From Impatiens glandulifera (taxonomy: Eukaryota > Streptophyta > Magnoliopsida > Ericales > Balsaminaceae), in the NCBI RefSeq assembly GCF_907164915.1, contig NC_061862.1, positions 8,357,505-8,421,504 of the forward strand: 64,000 bases of DNA, given 5' to 3'. A program made the translations under genes and the position numbers. Shown piece after piece: positions 1 to 10,160 of this stretch. Numbering within the stretch: the first letter of the stretch is position 1; the number at the start of each line of letters is the position of its first letter. The notes below the pieces were generated by a model, which did no database searches, was not told the origin of the DNA, and saw nothing but the letters and a program-made list of their open reading frames with translations.

Positions 1-172
1 AACTTTAGAAAATTAGTGATGTACGATCGAAATTTAATGATGAATTTCTACTTCTTCACAATTCCGATCATCTTGGTACAATTCTAGGTTGATTTAGTTA
101 GCAAAAGAAAATTTCCTCATTTGGAGTCATTGTTGAAGATCTTGTCAAGCCAGAGAGGAAGGAATTGTTGTG
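1..172 (+). pseudogene. Copia gag N-terminal fragment (copy A, left part)
   Basis: This is the start of the first of three related plus-strand Ty1/copia copies. One frame reads a gag N-terminal motif, LLHNSDHPGT, typical of copia gag proteins (usually 'F.H.SDHPG'). The same stretch recurs in copy B at about 4765-4805. Frames are broken and no ORF survives. The sequence is interrupted at 172 by the non-autonomous element at 173-1908 and resumes at 1909, with TTGTG on both sides. The call rests on motif similarity read by eye. Confidence 0.6.
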
Positions 173-258
173 TGTAGAATTATCCTGAAGAAAAATAATT
201 CCAAGAATGGAATGTTGAGAAAGTCAGTCAATTAATTAGACTAATTGATTTGTAAATC
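173..258 (+). repeat. Truncated 5' LTR of the non-autonomous copia
   Basis: Only the first ~86 bp match the other two LTRs. At about 257-258 the LTR joins internal sequence that corresponds to the region after about 1168 in the full unit. The LTR 3' end, the PBS and ~185 bp of leader are therefore missing. Two bases (TC) are shared at the junction, consistent with a microhomology deletion. Confidence 0.75.
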
Positions 259-370
259 TCCGTGTCTCGACAGATTTATTTTTTCTCCTTTTTTGGCAAA
301 CGTCGTCTTCATTTCTCGACAGATTTCTTTCAACATTTTATCTGTCAAAAATTATCATTCTTCACTTCAA

Positions 371-458
371 GAGCTGAGCCAAGAGTCAAGAGCCAAGTGC
401 CAAGAGCCAAGAGCCAAGAGCCAAGAGCCAAGAGCCAAGAGCCAAGAGCCAAGAGTCA
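371..458 (+). repeat. AAGAGCC heptamer minisatellite, copy 1
   Basis: About 12 near-perfect copies of a 7-bp unit (AAGAGCC, with variants such as AAGTGCC and AAGAGTC). Seven is not a multiple of three, so any reading frame cycles through AKSQEPR-like peptides. Those ORFs are products of the repeat, not genes. Confidence 0.9.
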
Positions 459-487
459 CTCCTCTAACTAAGTGAATCATGATTTTT

Positions 488-646
488 AAATCAGTCAAAT
501 GGAAAGAATGTCATCAACAATTCATCGACAACACCCTCTTCAATCTCCGCCAAGACTCTATTACACTACTCTACGTTACATCCCGCAATCAGGTGGCTGA
601 CATACACACCAAGCCGACTCGAGAAAGTTTGTGGCAAGTTGGGTAG
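488..646 (+). pseudogene. Copia RNase H C-terminal tail, copy 1
   Basis: About 52 codons read to a TAG at 644-646 and include LLYVTSRNQVADIHTKP. This matches the conserved end of copia RNase H (usually '..NQ.AD.FTKPL'). It is the only pol coding left in the element and lies 21 bp before the polypurine tract, as expected for the end of pol. Confidence 0.8.
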
Positions 647-678
647 TCTCAACATCTACTACCCAACTTGAGGGGGAG

Positions 679-981
679 TGTAGAATTATCCTGAAGAAAA
701 ATAATTCCAAGAATGGAATGTTGAGAAAGTCAGTCAATTAATTAGACTAATTGATTTTTGTAAATCAATCAATTAGACTAATTGATTTTTGTAAATCAAT
801 CAATTAGACTAATTGATTTGCTAATTAGCCGTTGATTATCAATTACATGATTTTACTATTTAATTATTTCATTTTCTACAAATGTAAATTTACTATTTAA
901 GCACTAGACGTCTTATGTAAGAAGCATAACAAGAAAAACACAAAGCAATAAAATATTCTCTCTTTTCTTCATTTTTCTACA
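679..981 (+). repeat. Middle LTR (303 bp) of the non-autonomous copia
   Basis: Runs from TGTAGAATTATCC to TTCTACA. A polypurine tract lies directly before it and the PBS directly after it. It carries two more copies of a short 'AATTAGACTAATTGATTT' unit than the right LTR, so it is 33 bp longer. A TATA-like region and the tail before CTACA resemble a small copia LTR. Confidence 0.8.
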
Positions 982-993
982 TGGTATCAGAGC
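982..993 (+). other. Primer-binding site (initiator tRNA-Met)
   Basis: TGGTATCAGAGC starts directly after the terminal CA of the middle LTR. This 12-mer complements the 3' end of plant initiator tRNA-Met and is the standard minus-strand primer site of Ty1/copia elements. It fixes the LTR boundary and the plus orientation. Confidence 0.9.
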
Positions 994-1280
994 GGGTTTT
1001 TTAATCTTGAAGAAACCGACTCACAATTTTCCGCTGCCTCCTCCAATGGTGGAAATAGCCATTGGAGGAGAACTCAAATGATTCTATAATCTCATATTTC
1101 TCTAAAATTATTATCACAAATCTCAGTGCATTTTTTCCATAGTTCAGTCGAATCTGTATCGAGCATCGTCTCCGTGTCTCGACAGATTTATTTTTTCTCC
1201 TTTTTTGGCAAACGTCGTCTTCATTTCTCGACAGATTTCTTTCAACATTTTATCTGTCAAAAATTATCATTCTTCACTTT

Positions 1281-1418
1281 AAGAGCTGAGCCAAGAGTCA
1301 AGAGCCAAGTGCCAAGAGCCAAAAGCCAAGAGCCAAGAGCCAAGAGCCAAGAGCCAAGAGCCAAGAGCCAAAGCCAAGAGCCAAGAGCCAAGAGCCAAGA
1401 GCCAAGAGCCAAGAGTCA
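1281..1418 (+). repeat. AAGAGCC heptamer minisatellite, copy 2
   Basis: About 19 units of the same heptamer as at 371-458, with one slipped unit near 1370 (AAAGCC). The difference in unit number between the two internal regions of one element shows the array has changed length by slippage since the unit was duplicated. Confidence 0.9.
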
Positions 1419-1447
1419 CTCCTCTAACTAAGTGAATCATGATTTTT

Positions 1448-1606
1448 AAATCAGTCAAATGGAAAGAATGTCATCAACAATTCATCGACAACACCCTCTT
1501 CAATCTCTGCCAAGACTCTATTACACTACTCTACGTTACATCCCGCAATCAGGTGGCTGACATACACACCAAGCCGACTCGAGAAAGTTTGTGGCAAGTT
1601 GGGTAG
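1448..1606 (+). pseudogene. Copia RNase H C-terminal tail, copy 2
   Basis: A near-identical duplicate of 488-646, exactly 960 bp downstream. I see one difference, a C-to-T change near 1508. Such high identity shows that duplication of the internal unit is recent compared with the surrounding copia copies. Confidence 0.8.
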
Positions 1607-1638
1607 TCTCAACATCTACTACCCAACTTGAGGGGGAG

Positions 1639-1908
1639 TGTAGAATTATCCTGAAGAAAAATAATTCCAAGAATGGAATGTTGAGAAAGTCAGTCAATTA
1701 ATTAGACTAATTGATTTGTAAATCAATCAATTAGACTAATTGATTTGCTAATTAGCCGTTGATTATCAATTACATGATTTTACTATTTAATTATTTCATT
1801 TTCTACAAATGTAAATTTACTATTTAAGCACTAGACGTCTTATGTAAGAAGCATAACAAGAAAAACACAAAGCAATAAAATATTCTCTCTTTTCTTCATT
1901 TTTCTACA
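1639..1908 (+). repeat. Right (3') LTR (270 bp) of the non-autonomous copia
   Basis: Runs from TGTAGAATTATCC to TTTCTACA and is followed at once by the target repeat TTGTG. It matches the middle LTR apart from 33 bp of slippage in the AATTAGACTAATTGATTT stretch. Confidence 0.82.
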
Positions 1909-2965
1909 TTGTGGAATCATGTCAATTGTATGGTTAGATGTTGGATTTTAAACTTAATTTTGAAATAAATTTGAGTCATTCATCTACACCACATTGGTTA
2001 GGGAGTTTTTGATAGAGTTTCCCATGCGATATGGACAGCATTTGTATTCTTTTGTTCAATTTATAGAAAAAGATCCACAATATTGTTCAAGGAAATATGT
2101 CGTTGGATGTTTAAAACCTAGAATGAGTTGTATTACCTTTTTGTGACCTATATTAGTAAATGTGATGCAATTAAAGGGAATTATGGATAAATTGTCCACT
2201 AATAAATTGATTCAATTTCTGATGGGAATGAATGAGATTAATTGCATCAATTGCTACATGTATATTTGTACATGTGATGCATCAAAGGAAACTTTGGATA
2301 AATTATCCACGGATAAATTGATTCAATTTTTGATGAAATTGAATGAGATGTATATAAATTTTAGGCGACAAATTATGAAATTGGATCCGTTTCCATATGT
2401 TTATTTGTACATGTGATTCATTAAATGGAACTTTGGATAAATTATTCATAAATTGAATTGAATGAGATGTATATACATGTAAGGACATGAATTCTGAAAT
2501 TGGATTCGTTGCCATTATGTATATTTGTACATTTGATGCATCAAATAGAATTTTGAATAAATTGTTCATTGATAAATTGATTCAATTTCTGATGTGATTG
2601 AATGAAATGTATATACATGCTAGGAGACAAATTTTAAAATTGCATCTGTTAGTAGACGTTAATAAAGCCTATTCTATATTACTTGTTGAACAACAAAACG
2701 ATTCCATGTTGGTTAACATGATTGGATTTGTTAATAGTACTTGACAATTATGATCAATCACTAATTTAAGAATGTCTGAAGGAAAGAAGGATACAGTCAA
2801 AATGTTGATGGAATATTAACATGGTTGATTCCTCTATTGGAAAGAACGTTGATGATACAATAACTGAATTTATTGTGCTGATTCAACAAGAGATTGTGAA
2901 GACATTCAAAAGAAATCAGGTTAACTTTGCTCACTGTGGTGGATATGTAGGTATTAATTCTTTCT
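1909..2965 (+). pseudogene. Copia gag remnant (copy A, right part)
   Basis: This continues the gag of copy A after the insertion. Readable pieces include KLIQFL.G.NE, LLVEQQNDSMLVNMIGF and a C-terminal QEIVKTFKRNQVNFAHCGGY block just before the protease. The first two match the copia gag (UBN2-type) pattern '.QFLMGL....VR.QIL..DPLP..NKAYS.'. Several stops and frameshifts are present. The middle part is expanded into about four tandem units (2157-2645). Confidence 0.72.
2157..2645 (+). repeat. Gag-derived ~139-bp tandem repeat, about 4 units
   Basis: Degenerate units spaced ~120-140 bp carry TGATGCATCAAA, CTTTGGATAAATTGTCC, ATTGATTCAATTT and GAATGAGATGTATATA. The unit is a slice of copia gag (roughly CDASKGTLDKL through QILKLDPLPDV). 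It is single in the minus-strand copies near 58.1 and 62.45 kb and hugely expanded at 8.3-13.5 kb. Confidence 0.78.
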
Positions 2966-3006
2966 TATATTCTTTTTAAATAAATGATTTTATGAAATAT
3001 TATTAA

Positions 3007-3900
3007 TTGATTATAGATACAAGAGCTAGTGGACATGTATGTTCTAATCTAAGCATGATGAATCTGATTGATAAATCTGTTAAAATAATTAACAGAACAT
3101 ACAATGTGAGTGAATCTATAAATGTTAAATTTTCAAATCTATTTAATAAATCTGTTAAAATAATTCGAACAGACAAAGTGAGTGAATTCATAACTGTAAA
3201 TGTCAAAATTTGTTTCAATCTTATGTCATCATATATCAAAATACTTGTGTATATAGTCCATACCATAATAGTTTAGTGGAGTGTAAATACAAGCATTTGA
3301 TTTAAGTTGCTCGAGCTTTGATGTTTGAATCTAAACTGCCATCTCAATTATGGTCATTATCAATTCTTATGGCTACATTTCTTATAAACATATTGCCCAC
3401 TGTGATTTTTAAGTGAAAAACATCATTTTACATGTTAAATGAACAAGAACTAGATTATTCAAGTATTCAAGTTTTTGGTTACTTATTCTATGTTGTGAAT
3501 TCTCACCTACACAAGTCTAACTTTGATTCGAGAGCCTCTAAATTCATCCTTTTGCAATATAATGATGGACAAAAGGGATATAAAATATATTATCTTGATT
3601 CTGAAAAAATAATTATTTGTAGAGATTATTTTCCATTAGCGTATGTGTTTCCTTTCCTCCCATTAGTATGTGAAACAAATGACAAATATTTGCTTCCATT
3701 CTTATACATTGATGATGATTCGAATTTCTATGATCTTTCTTCTACTGAATTTGATATTAATGTTGTTGAAAATCTTGATAAAAATATTTTATCACATAAT
3801 TCTAATCATTTTGTTGAAAGTTGACATTCACCATCTACAAATAGTGTGTCTCCAATCAATAATGCTTCAACTTAAGTATCATTTGAGAGTTTAGTATTCA
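3007..3900 (+). pseudogene. Copia protease and integrase remnant (copy A)
   Basis: Starts with a protease-like block, IIDTRASGHVCSNLSMM, where the catalytic DTGA motif reads DTRA. Most of the protease and the integrase N-terminal part is then missing. From 3280 on, an integrase C-terminal block is readable (RALMFESKLPSQLW, then LDYSSIQVFGYLFYV, then YNDGQKGYKIYYLDSEK). The longest open piece is 3432-3824. The order PR-IN before RT is that of Ty1/copia. Confidence 0.75.
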
Positions 3901-4118
3901 TTGATCATTCTTCATCTAAGTCAAATATTTCTATTGACTTGAATGACTATGATTCAAACATAAATCTACGTGGATGCATGGTTATCAAGTTTATATGAAT
4001 AACTATGATTCAATAGTTAAACCTAGTTATATATCAAAAACTAAGAAAATCAGTAAACCATTCTAAACCTACTGTATTTACCTCATACCATACACTACAA
4101 ACCTATACATGCTTCTTC

Positions 4119-4570
4119 ATGCTTAGATTACTCGTATATGTGTTTTTGACATATGTTTCAATTTTACAGGAACCAAACTCATATGATCAAGCCAATAAAA
4201 GCAAGGAACGAGTTGATGCAATAGAAGTAGAGTTAGATGCTCTAAAAAGAAACCAAACCTGGGTATTGACTGAATTATCAGAAGATAAAAAAATCTATTA
4301 GATTTAAGTGAGTCCATATGCTGAAGTTAAATTTTGATAGAACAATTAACAAGTATAAGGTAAGGTTAGTGACTAAAGGTTTTTTGTGTTGATTATTATA
4401 ATGAAAAAATTTCACTGTTTTCCAAAAATTGGTATTTACACCAAGTTGACATTAATAATATTTTTCTATATGGGTATTTGGAAAAAAGAAGTTTATATGG
4501 TCCTCTTTTGGATATAATACAGATTCTCTCCTTAACTAGATATGTAAACTATTAAAATGTTTATATGGCC
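4119..4570 (+). pseudogene. Copia reverse transcriptase N-terminal remnant (copy A)
   Basis: Reads EPNSYDQANKSKERVDA...ELDALKRNQTWVL, the usual start of the copia RT domain ('EP.S..EA......W..AM..E..AL..N.TW.LV'). A frameshifted KLNFDRTINKYKVRLVTKGF block follows, then '..LKQASKQWN' near 4570. The catalytic YVDD motif and RNase H are absent. Confidence 0.75.
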
Positions 4571-4634
4571 TTAAACAAGCATCTAAACAATGGAACATTT
4601 CTTATTTTGATTAATTCATAATTAATATAGCCTT

Positions 4635-4733
4635 TCAATTTTGTATATAAATAAGTTTTATCTTCTTCATAAAATATGTTAAGTCTTTATATTATTCTTC
4701 ACACTACATATTTATCTATTAACCTAATATCTA
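4635..4733 (+). repeat. LTR 3'-end remnant and degenerate PBS before copy B
   Basis: The stretch ending CTATTAACCTAATATCTAGA matches the reverse complement of the minus-strand LTR at 58753-58830. It is followed by TGGTATGCAAGTT where TGGTATCAGAGC is expected. It therefore marks the 5' end of copy B, with a decayed primer site. The upstream part of this LTR is not recognisable. Confidence 0.6.
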
Positions 4734-4754
4734 GATGGTATGCAAGTTAGGAGA

Positions 4755-6135
4755 AAAGGGAGATGGATTTCTACTTCTTCACAATTCTGATCATCCTGGT
4801 ACAAGACTGAATGTTAGCAAAATGAAATTTTATCAGCGGTAAATATTGTGCTTATTGCTAAAATAAGTTAAATTATATCATGGATATTTGTGCACAGAGA
4901 AAGAAATTGTTGAAATTGAGTAGTGGAATCATGTCGATTGTATAGTAAGATCTTGAATTTTTAACTGAATTTCAAAATAAATTTATGAGTCCTTCATCTA
5001 CACCACATCGGTTAGGAGCTTTGGATTGTGTTTCCTATGCGATATGAACATAGCATTCGTATTCTCCTGTTCAATTTACAGAAAGAGATCAACAATATTG
5101 TTCAAGGTAATATGTTCTTGAATATTTATTTCTGCAAACCAAAAAATTTATGGGATGCATCAAAGGGAACTATGGATAAACCTAAATTGATAGGATTGAA
5201 TGATATGTATATACATGTTAGGAAACAAATTCTGAAATTGGATATGTCATGATGTATATTTGTACATTTGACGCATCAGAGGGAACTTTGGATAAATTGA
5301 TTCAATTTCAAAGGGAACTTTAGATAAATTGATTCAATTTCTGATTAGATCAAATGAGATGTATACATAAATGTTACGAGACAGATTCTGAAATTAGATC
5401 TGTTGTTGTCAGATGTATATTTGTACATGTTATGCATCAAAGGGAACTTTGGATAAATTTTCCATTTATAAATTTATTCATTTTCTGATGGAATTGAATG
5501 AGATTTATATACATGTTATAAGTTTAATTCTGAATTTGGATCCGTTGTCAAATGTATATTTGTACATGTGTCGCATCAAAGAGATCTTTGGATATATTGT
5601 CCACTATTAAATTGATTCAATTTCTGATGGGATTGAATGAGATGTATATACATGTTATGAGACAAATTCTGAAATTGGATCTGTTTCCAGACGTCAACAA
5701 AGCCTATTTCATTTTACTTGTGGTTGAATAAAAGAATGATTCCATTGTGGTTAATATGATTGGATTTGATGATAGTTTTAGAAACTTTACAATGATGATC
5801 AATGAATCATTCAACAAATCCAGAGAAATTTACTAATTCAAGACAGTCTGAAGGAAAGAAGGATAAAGACAAAATGTTGATGGATGTTTCAAACTCTTTA
5901 GATTTCTATACTGGTACAAAGTCTCAAGGGATATGACTTTGAAAGTAAAAAACTAAGTTAACATGGCTGATTCGTCTATTGATGCTGAAAAGAATGTTGA
6001 TGATGCACCAACTGAACTTACTGTGTTTATTTAACAAGAGATTGTGAAGGCACTCAAAGGAAATCAGGTTAACTTTGCTCATTATAATGGATATGTAGAT
6101 ATTAGTTCTTTCTTATATGCTTTTTCAATAAACAA
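4755..6135 (+). pseudogene. Copia gag remnant (copy B)
   Basis: Begins with LLHNSDHPGTRLNVSKM near 4765 and ends with the QEIVKALKGNQVNFAHYNGY block near 6090. A middle tandem part (5148-5690) and the NKAYFILLVVE..NDSIVVNMIGFD block are readable. Frames are broken throughout. Layout matches copies A and C, so these are sibling insertions or tandem copies of one family. Confidence 0.72.
5148..5690 (+). repeat. Gag-derived tandem repeat, about 4-5 units (copy B)
   Basis: The same ~139-bp unit as in copies A and C. One unit near 5282-5345 contains an internal re-duplication of CTTTGGATAAATTGATTC. Units diverge by point changes and small indels. Confidence 0.75.
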
Positions 6136-6149
6136 TTTTATGAGATATG

Positions 6150-7540
6150 GTTCATGGATTATAGATACATGAGTTAGTGGACATGTATGTTCTAATCTAA
6201 GCATGATGTATAATTTTAGAACAATTAGCCATTTTTCTAATGTCCCCCTACCTTATTGATCTTTTAAAATTGTGAAATAAATGGGCTTGGTGAGAGGCTA
6301 TCCATAATTAAACTTAACAGATGTCCTATACATACCAGATTTCAAATATCGGTTTCCAAATTGTCTAAGGATTCTCATTTGTTATTAACCTTCTTCACAA
6401 AAAAATGTTTGTTAAAGGATCATGAAAAAAAGATACATTGACTATTGAAAAAGTGAGGAAAATCTCTATGTTTTAGACTATTTTAGTTTCAATAACTAAA
6501 ACGATAACTGATGCATCGATGATAGAGTTTATTCATGTAATAGTTTGAATTCTAATGCAAATGACATTTCTGAAATTTGGCATAAACGTTGTCATCCTTT
6601 TGTTGAAGTGAAGCATTTTTCATTGTAATTTGTTTTAGTTAAAAATTATTTTTGTTAAAAATTAGTTTGATAAATCTGTTAAAACAATTAAACAAACAAT
6701 GAGAGTGAATTCATAAGTGTTGAATGTTAAAATCGATTTCAATCTTATGGAAAAATAAATCAAAATACATGTGTATATACTCCAACCAGATTAGTTTAGT
6801 GGAGCATAAAGACAAGTATTTGCTTCAAGTTGCTTGAGCTTTGATGTTTGAATCTAAACTACCATCTAAATTATGACCATTTTCATTTGTTATGGCCACA
6901 TTTTTTATAAACAGATTGTCCATTGTGATTCTTAAGTGGAAACACAATTTTACATGTTATATGGACATGAACCAGATTATTCAAGTTTTTGGTTGTTTAT
7001 GCTATGTTCAAAATTCTCACTTACATAAGTCTAAATTTGATATTGATGGACAAAAGGGATATAAAACATATGATATTGATTCTGGAAAATAATTATTAGT
7101 AGATATATTATTGAGTAATGATAGAGGGCGGGAAAAAAATGACAAGAAAGTGTAGGGAAATGATGTGTCATTCCTTGAGTGGATTGAAAATCTGAAAATT
7201 CTCTCTCCTATTAAATTTTCAAACCACTCAGGAAATAACACATCATTTCCCTACACTTTCTTGTCATTTTTTTCCGCTCTCTATCATTACTCTATATTAT
7301 TTTTCATGAGCATATGTGTTTTCTTTCCTCAAATTAGTGTGTGAAACAAAGGACAATTCTTTATCATCATTGATGATGATTCCAATTTCTATGATCCTAC
7401 TTCTACAGAAGTTGATATTAATGTTGTTGATAAAAATATTTTATCATAAGTTTTTCAAGCAGACTATAATGACTAAAGTTATACCATCAAATTATGAAGA
7501 AGACTCAATGTTGTTGACTTCTTTGATTAATTCATAACTA
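6150..7540 (+). pseudogene. Copia protease-integrase remnant (copy B), split by a MITE
   Basis: A WIIDT.VSGHVCSNLSMMYNFRTISHFSN block (protease) is followed by pre-integrase pieces (SNANDISEIWHKRCHPF near 6550-6600) and an integrase block resembling the one in copy A (QVFGCLCYVQNSHLHKSKF near 6985). The element is cut at 7112 by the MITE at 7113-7292 and resumes with a matching C-terminal piece. RT is not visible, so the copy is truncated. Confidence 0.68.
7113..7292. mobile_element. Mutator-like foldback MITE (180 bp) with 9-bp target duplication
   Basis: Almost entirely an inverted repeat. The ends GAGTAATGATAGAG are followed by about 75 bp of arm with few mismatches and a short AT-rich loop near 7195-7215. 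The 9-bp direct repeat TATATTATT flanks it exactly (7104-7112 and 7293-7301). A 9-bp duplication and terminal repeats starting with G are standard for Mutator-like elements. It has no coding capacity and splits the integrase remnant of copy B. Its transcript would fold into a long hairpin. Confidence 0.85.
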
Positions 7541-8310
7541 ATATCTCTAAGCCTTTCAATTTTCTAACATCTCTTATTTTGGTTTTCTCAATCTGCCTTT
7601 AGCATCATATTATTGCTTTCAATCTGTTTGACGTCTTCTTGTAAGACAACAAATTAGAGTCTCTAAAGCACCAATCTTTCATAGTGTTTACAGTGTTGTA
7701 CGTTGTCAATAACGATCTAGGAACTGAGATTCTAGCTTTCGACATTTTTTACCTTGATGCCAATGCATTCAGAAGTTCCTATATTGATTTTTGGTTTTCG
7801 TTAAATTTATTATATTGTAGTAATCCACGATTGATTGATTCGCCCCGGTTGATGTGATCATGAAAGGAATTGTAATTAGAGTCACTAATGCAGCTTTCTC
7901 GATAGTGTAATTAGTGTTATACTTTGCCGTTATTAATTTAGGAATCAAGGCTAGGTCGATCCATTTAGCAAAAAGAAATTTCAACTCATTTGGAGTCGAG
8001 TGTTGAAGATCGCGCTTGGTGCTAAGATGAAGTTAAAATATATCATGGATATTAGTGCGAAGCCAGAAGAAGGAACTGTTGAAATCGAGTAATGGAATCA
8101 TGTCAATTGTATGGTTAGATCTTGGATTTTTTTACTTAATTTCGAAATGAATTTGTGTCATTCATTTACACCACATCGGTTAGGGAGCTTTGGATCGAGT
8201 TGCCTATGCGAAGAAAAAGATCAACAATATTGTTCAGGGTAATATATCGTTGGATATTTAAAACTATAGGATGAGTTGTATTGTCTTTAAATGAGCTATA
8301 TTAGTACTTG
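7541..8310 (+). pseudogene. Copy C leader and gag N-terminal remnant
   Basis: From about 7960 the sequence matches the gag N-terminal part seen at 90-172 and 4850-5030, including a conserved block around GTAATGGAATCATGTC (8086-8101) and the ACACCACATCGGTTAGG block at 8170. The first ~400 bases (7541-7950) are not clearly assignable and hold no gene I recognise. No ORF survives. Confidence 0.55.
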
Positions 8311-9700
8311 TGATGCATCAAATGGAACTTTGGATAAATTGTCCACTAATAAATTGATTCAATTTCTGATGGGATTGAATGAAATGTAATTGGATCCGTT
8401 GCCAGATGTATATTTTTATATGTTGATGATTACATGTGATGCATCAAAGGGAACTTTGGATAAATTGTCCAATGATAAATCAATTCAATTTCTAATTGAA
8501 TGAGATGTATATAAATGTTAGGCGACAAATTATGAAATTGGATCCGTTTCCAGATGTGTATTTATACATGTGACGCATCAAAGAGAACTTTTGATAAATT
8601 GTCCACTGACAAATTGATTCAATTTCTAATGGGATTGAATGAGATGTATATACATGTTAAAAGACAAATTATGAAATTGGATTCGTTGCCAGATGTATAT
8701 TTATATATGTGACGCATCAAAGGGAACTTTCAACAAATTGTCCACTAATAAATTGATTCAATTTTTGATAGGATTGAATGAGATATATATACATGTTAAG
8801 AGACAAATTCTAAAAGTGGATATTTTGTTAGATGTATATTTGTACATGTGATGCAATCAAATGTGTATTTACATGTTAGGAGACAAATTCTGATATTGAA
8901 TATGTTGCCAAATGTATATTTTTACATGTTAATCATCAAAGGAAACTTTGGATAAATTGTCCACTAATAAATTAATTCAATTTCTAATGGGATTGAATGA
9001 GATGTATATACATGTTATTAGACAAATTCTGAAATTGGATCCGTTGCCAAATGTATATATGTACATGTGACGCATCAAAAGGATCTTTGGATAAATTATC
9101 CACCGATAGATTGATTAAATTTCTGATAGAATTGAATGAGATGTATATACATGTTAGGAGACAAATTCTGAAATTGGATTTGTTGTCAGATGTATATTTG
9201 TACATGTGACGCATTAAAGGGACTTTGGATAAATTGTCCACTAATAAATTGATTCAATTATGATTGGATTGAATGAGATCTATATAAATGTTATGAGACA
9301 AATTCTAAAATTGAATCCGTTTCTAGATGTATATTTGTAAATGTGACGCATCAAAGTAAACTTTGGATAAATTGTCCACTAATAAATTGATTTTAATTTC
9401 TGATGGGATTGAATGAAATGTATATACATGTTAGGAGACAAATTTTGAAATTGAATCTTTTTCCAGATGTATATTTGTACATGTTACACATTAAAGGGAA
9501 CTTTAGATAAATTGTCCACTGATAAATTTATTCAATTTATGATGGATTGAATTAGATGTATATACATGTTAATAGACAAATTCAAAAATTTGATCTTTGA
9601 CACATCAAATGGAACTTTGGATAAAATTATTCACTAATAGATTAATTCATTTTCTAATAGGATTGAATGAGATGTATATATATACATGTTAGGAGAAAAA
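8311..9700 (+). repeat. Gag-born satellite array, block I (~10-11 units)
   Basis: Head-to-tail units of about 139 bp. The consensus carries GACGCATCAAAGGGAAC, TTTGGATAAATTGTCCACT, TTGATTCAATTTCTGATGG, GAATGAGATGTATATACATG and TTAGGAGACAAATTCTG. Translated piecewise these give CDASKGTLDKL, KLIQFLMGLNEMY and IHVRRQILKLDPLPDV, i.e. a gag segment. Because 139 is not a multiple of three the frame shifts at each junction (DPLPDV joins YLYMCDAS), so the array is not one long gene. A half unit lies near 8850-8900. Confidence 0.88.
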
Positions 9701-10160
9701 TTTGGAAATTATATCCGTTGTTAAACGTCAACAAAGCTTACTCCATGTTACTTGTTATTGACCAACATAACGATTCCATGTTTGTTAATATGATTAGATT
9801 TGATAATAGTTTTGAAAACTTGAAAATGATGATCAATGAGCCATTCAACAAATTAAGAGACAAATTCATTAATTCAAAAAAGTCTAAAGTAAACAAAGGA
9901 TAAAGACAAAATGTTCATGGATTTTTCAAACGCTTAGGATTTTCAGACTGGTACAAAAACTCTAGGGATATGACTATGAAAGGAAAACAATGTTAACATG
10001 GTTGATTCCACTATTGATGCTGGAAAGAATGTTGATGATACAAAAACTGGATTTATTGTGCTGAATCAACAAGAGATTGTAAAGACACTCAAAAGAAATC
10101 AGGTTAACTTTGCTCATTGTGGTGGATATGCATGTATTAATTTTTTCTTATATTCTTTTT
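9700..10160 (+). pseudogene. Gag C-terminal segment inside the satellite array
   Basis: Non-repeat gag sequence: VNKAYSMLLVIDQHNDSMFVNMIRFDNSFENL followed by the QEIVKTLKRNQVNFAHCGGY region. It matches 13546-13900 and the gag end of copies A and B. Its position between two arrays suggests that block I once ended a separate element copy, and that a second copy (block II) was joined at about 10160, where TCTTTTTAAATAAATG runs straight into repeat sequence. A 78-codon ORF survives at 9667-9903. Confidence 0.65.

Larger units (their letters stand above)
173..1908 (+). mobile_element. Non-autonomous Ty1/copia derivative with three LTR copies
   Basis: The element begins TGTAGAATTATCC and ends TTTTTCTACA, and is flanked by the 5-bp direct repeat TTGTG (168-172 and 1909-1913). 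Its layout is a truncated LTR (173-258), an internal part, a full LTR (679-981), a full internal part with PBS (982-1638), and an LTR (1639-1908). Each internal part holds an AAGAGCC heptamer array, the last ~50 codons of a copia RNase H and a polypurine tract CTTGAGGGGGAG (667-678, 1627-1638). Gag, protease, integrase and RT are absent, so it could only move in trans. It is inserted in copia copy A. The layout fits unequal recombination between LTRs, or insertion of a tandem form, with loss of the first LTR's 3' part. Confidence 0.82.

Noticed and set aside
245..475. Open frames with AKSQEPR-type repeats
   Set aside because: They are translations of the AAGAGCC heptamer array plus chance LTR-internal sequence. 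All three frames give similar periodic peptides.
2303..2569. Minus-strand open frames across the gag repeat (also at 8984-9241, 13034-13303, 13480-13737)
   Set aside because: Antisense of the gag-derived repeat. No start context or domain, and the sense strand explains the sequence.
7017..7241. Minus-strand ORF over the foldback element
   Set aside because: It spans the MITE arm and the host copia, so it is a chance reading.
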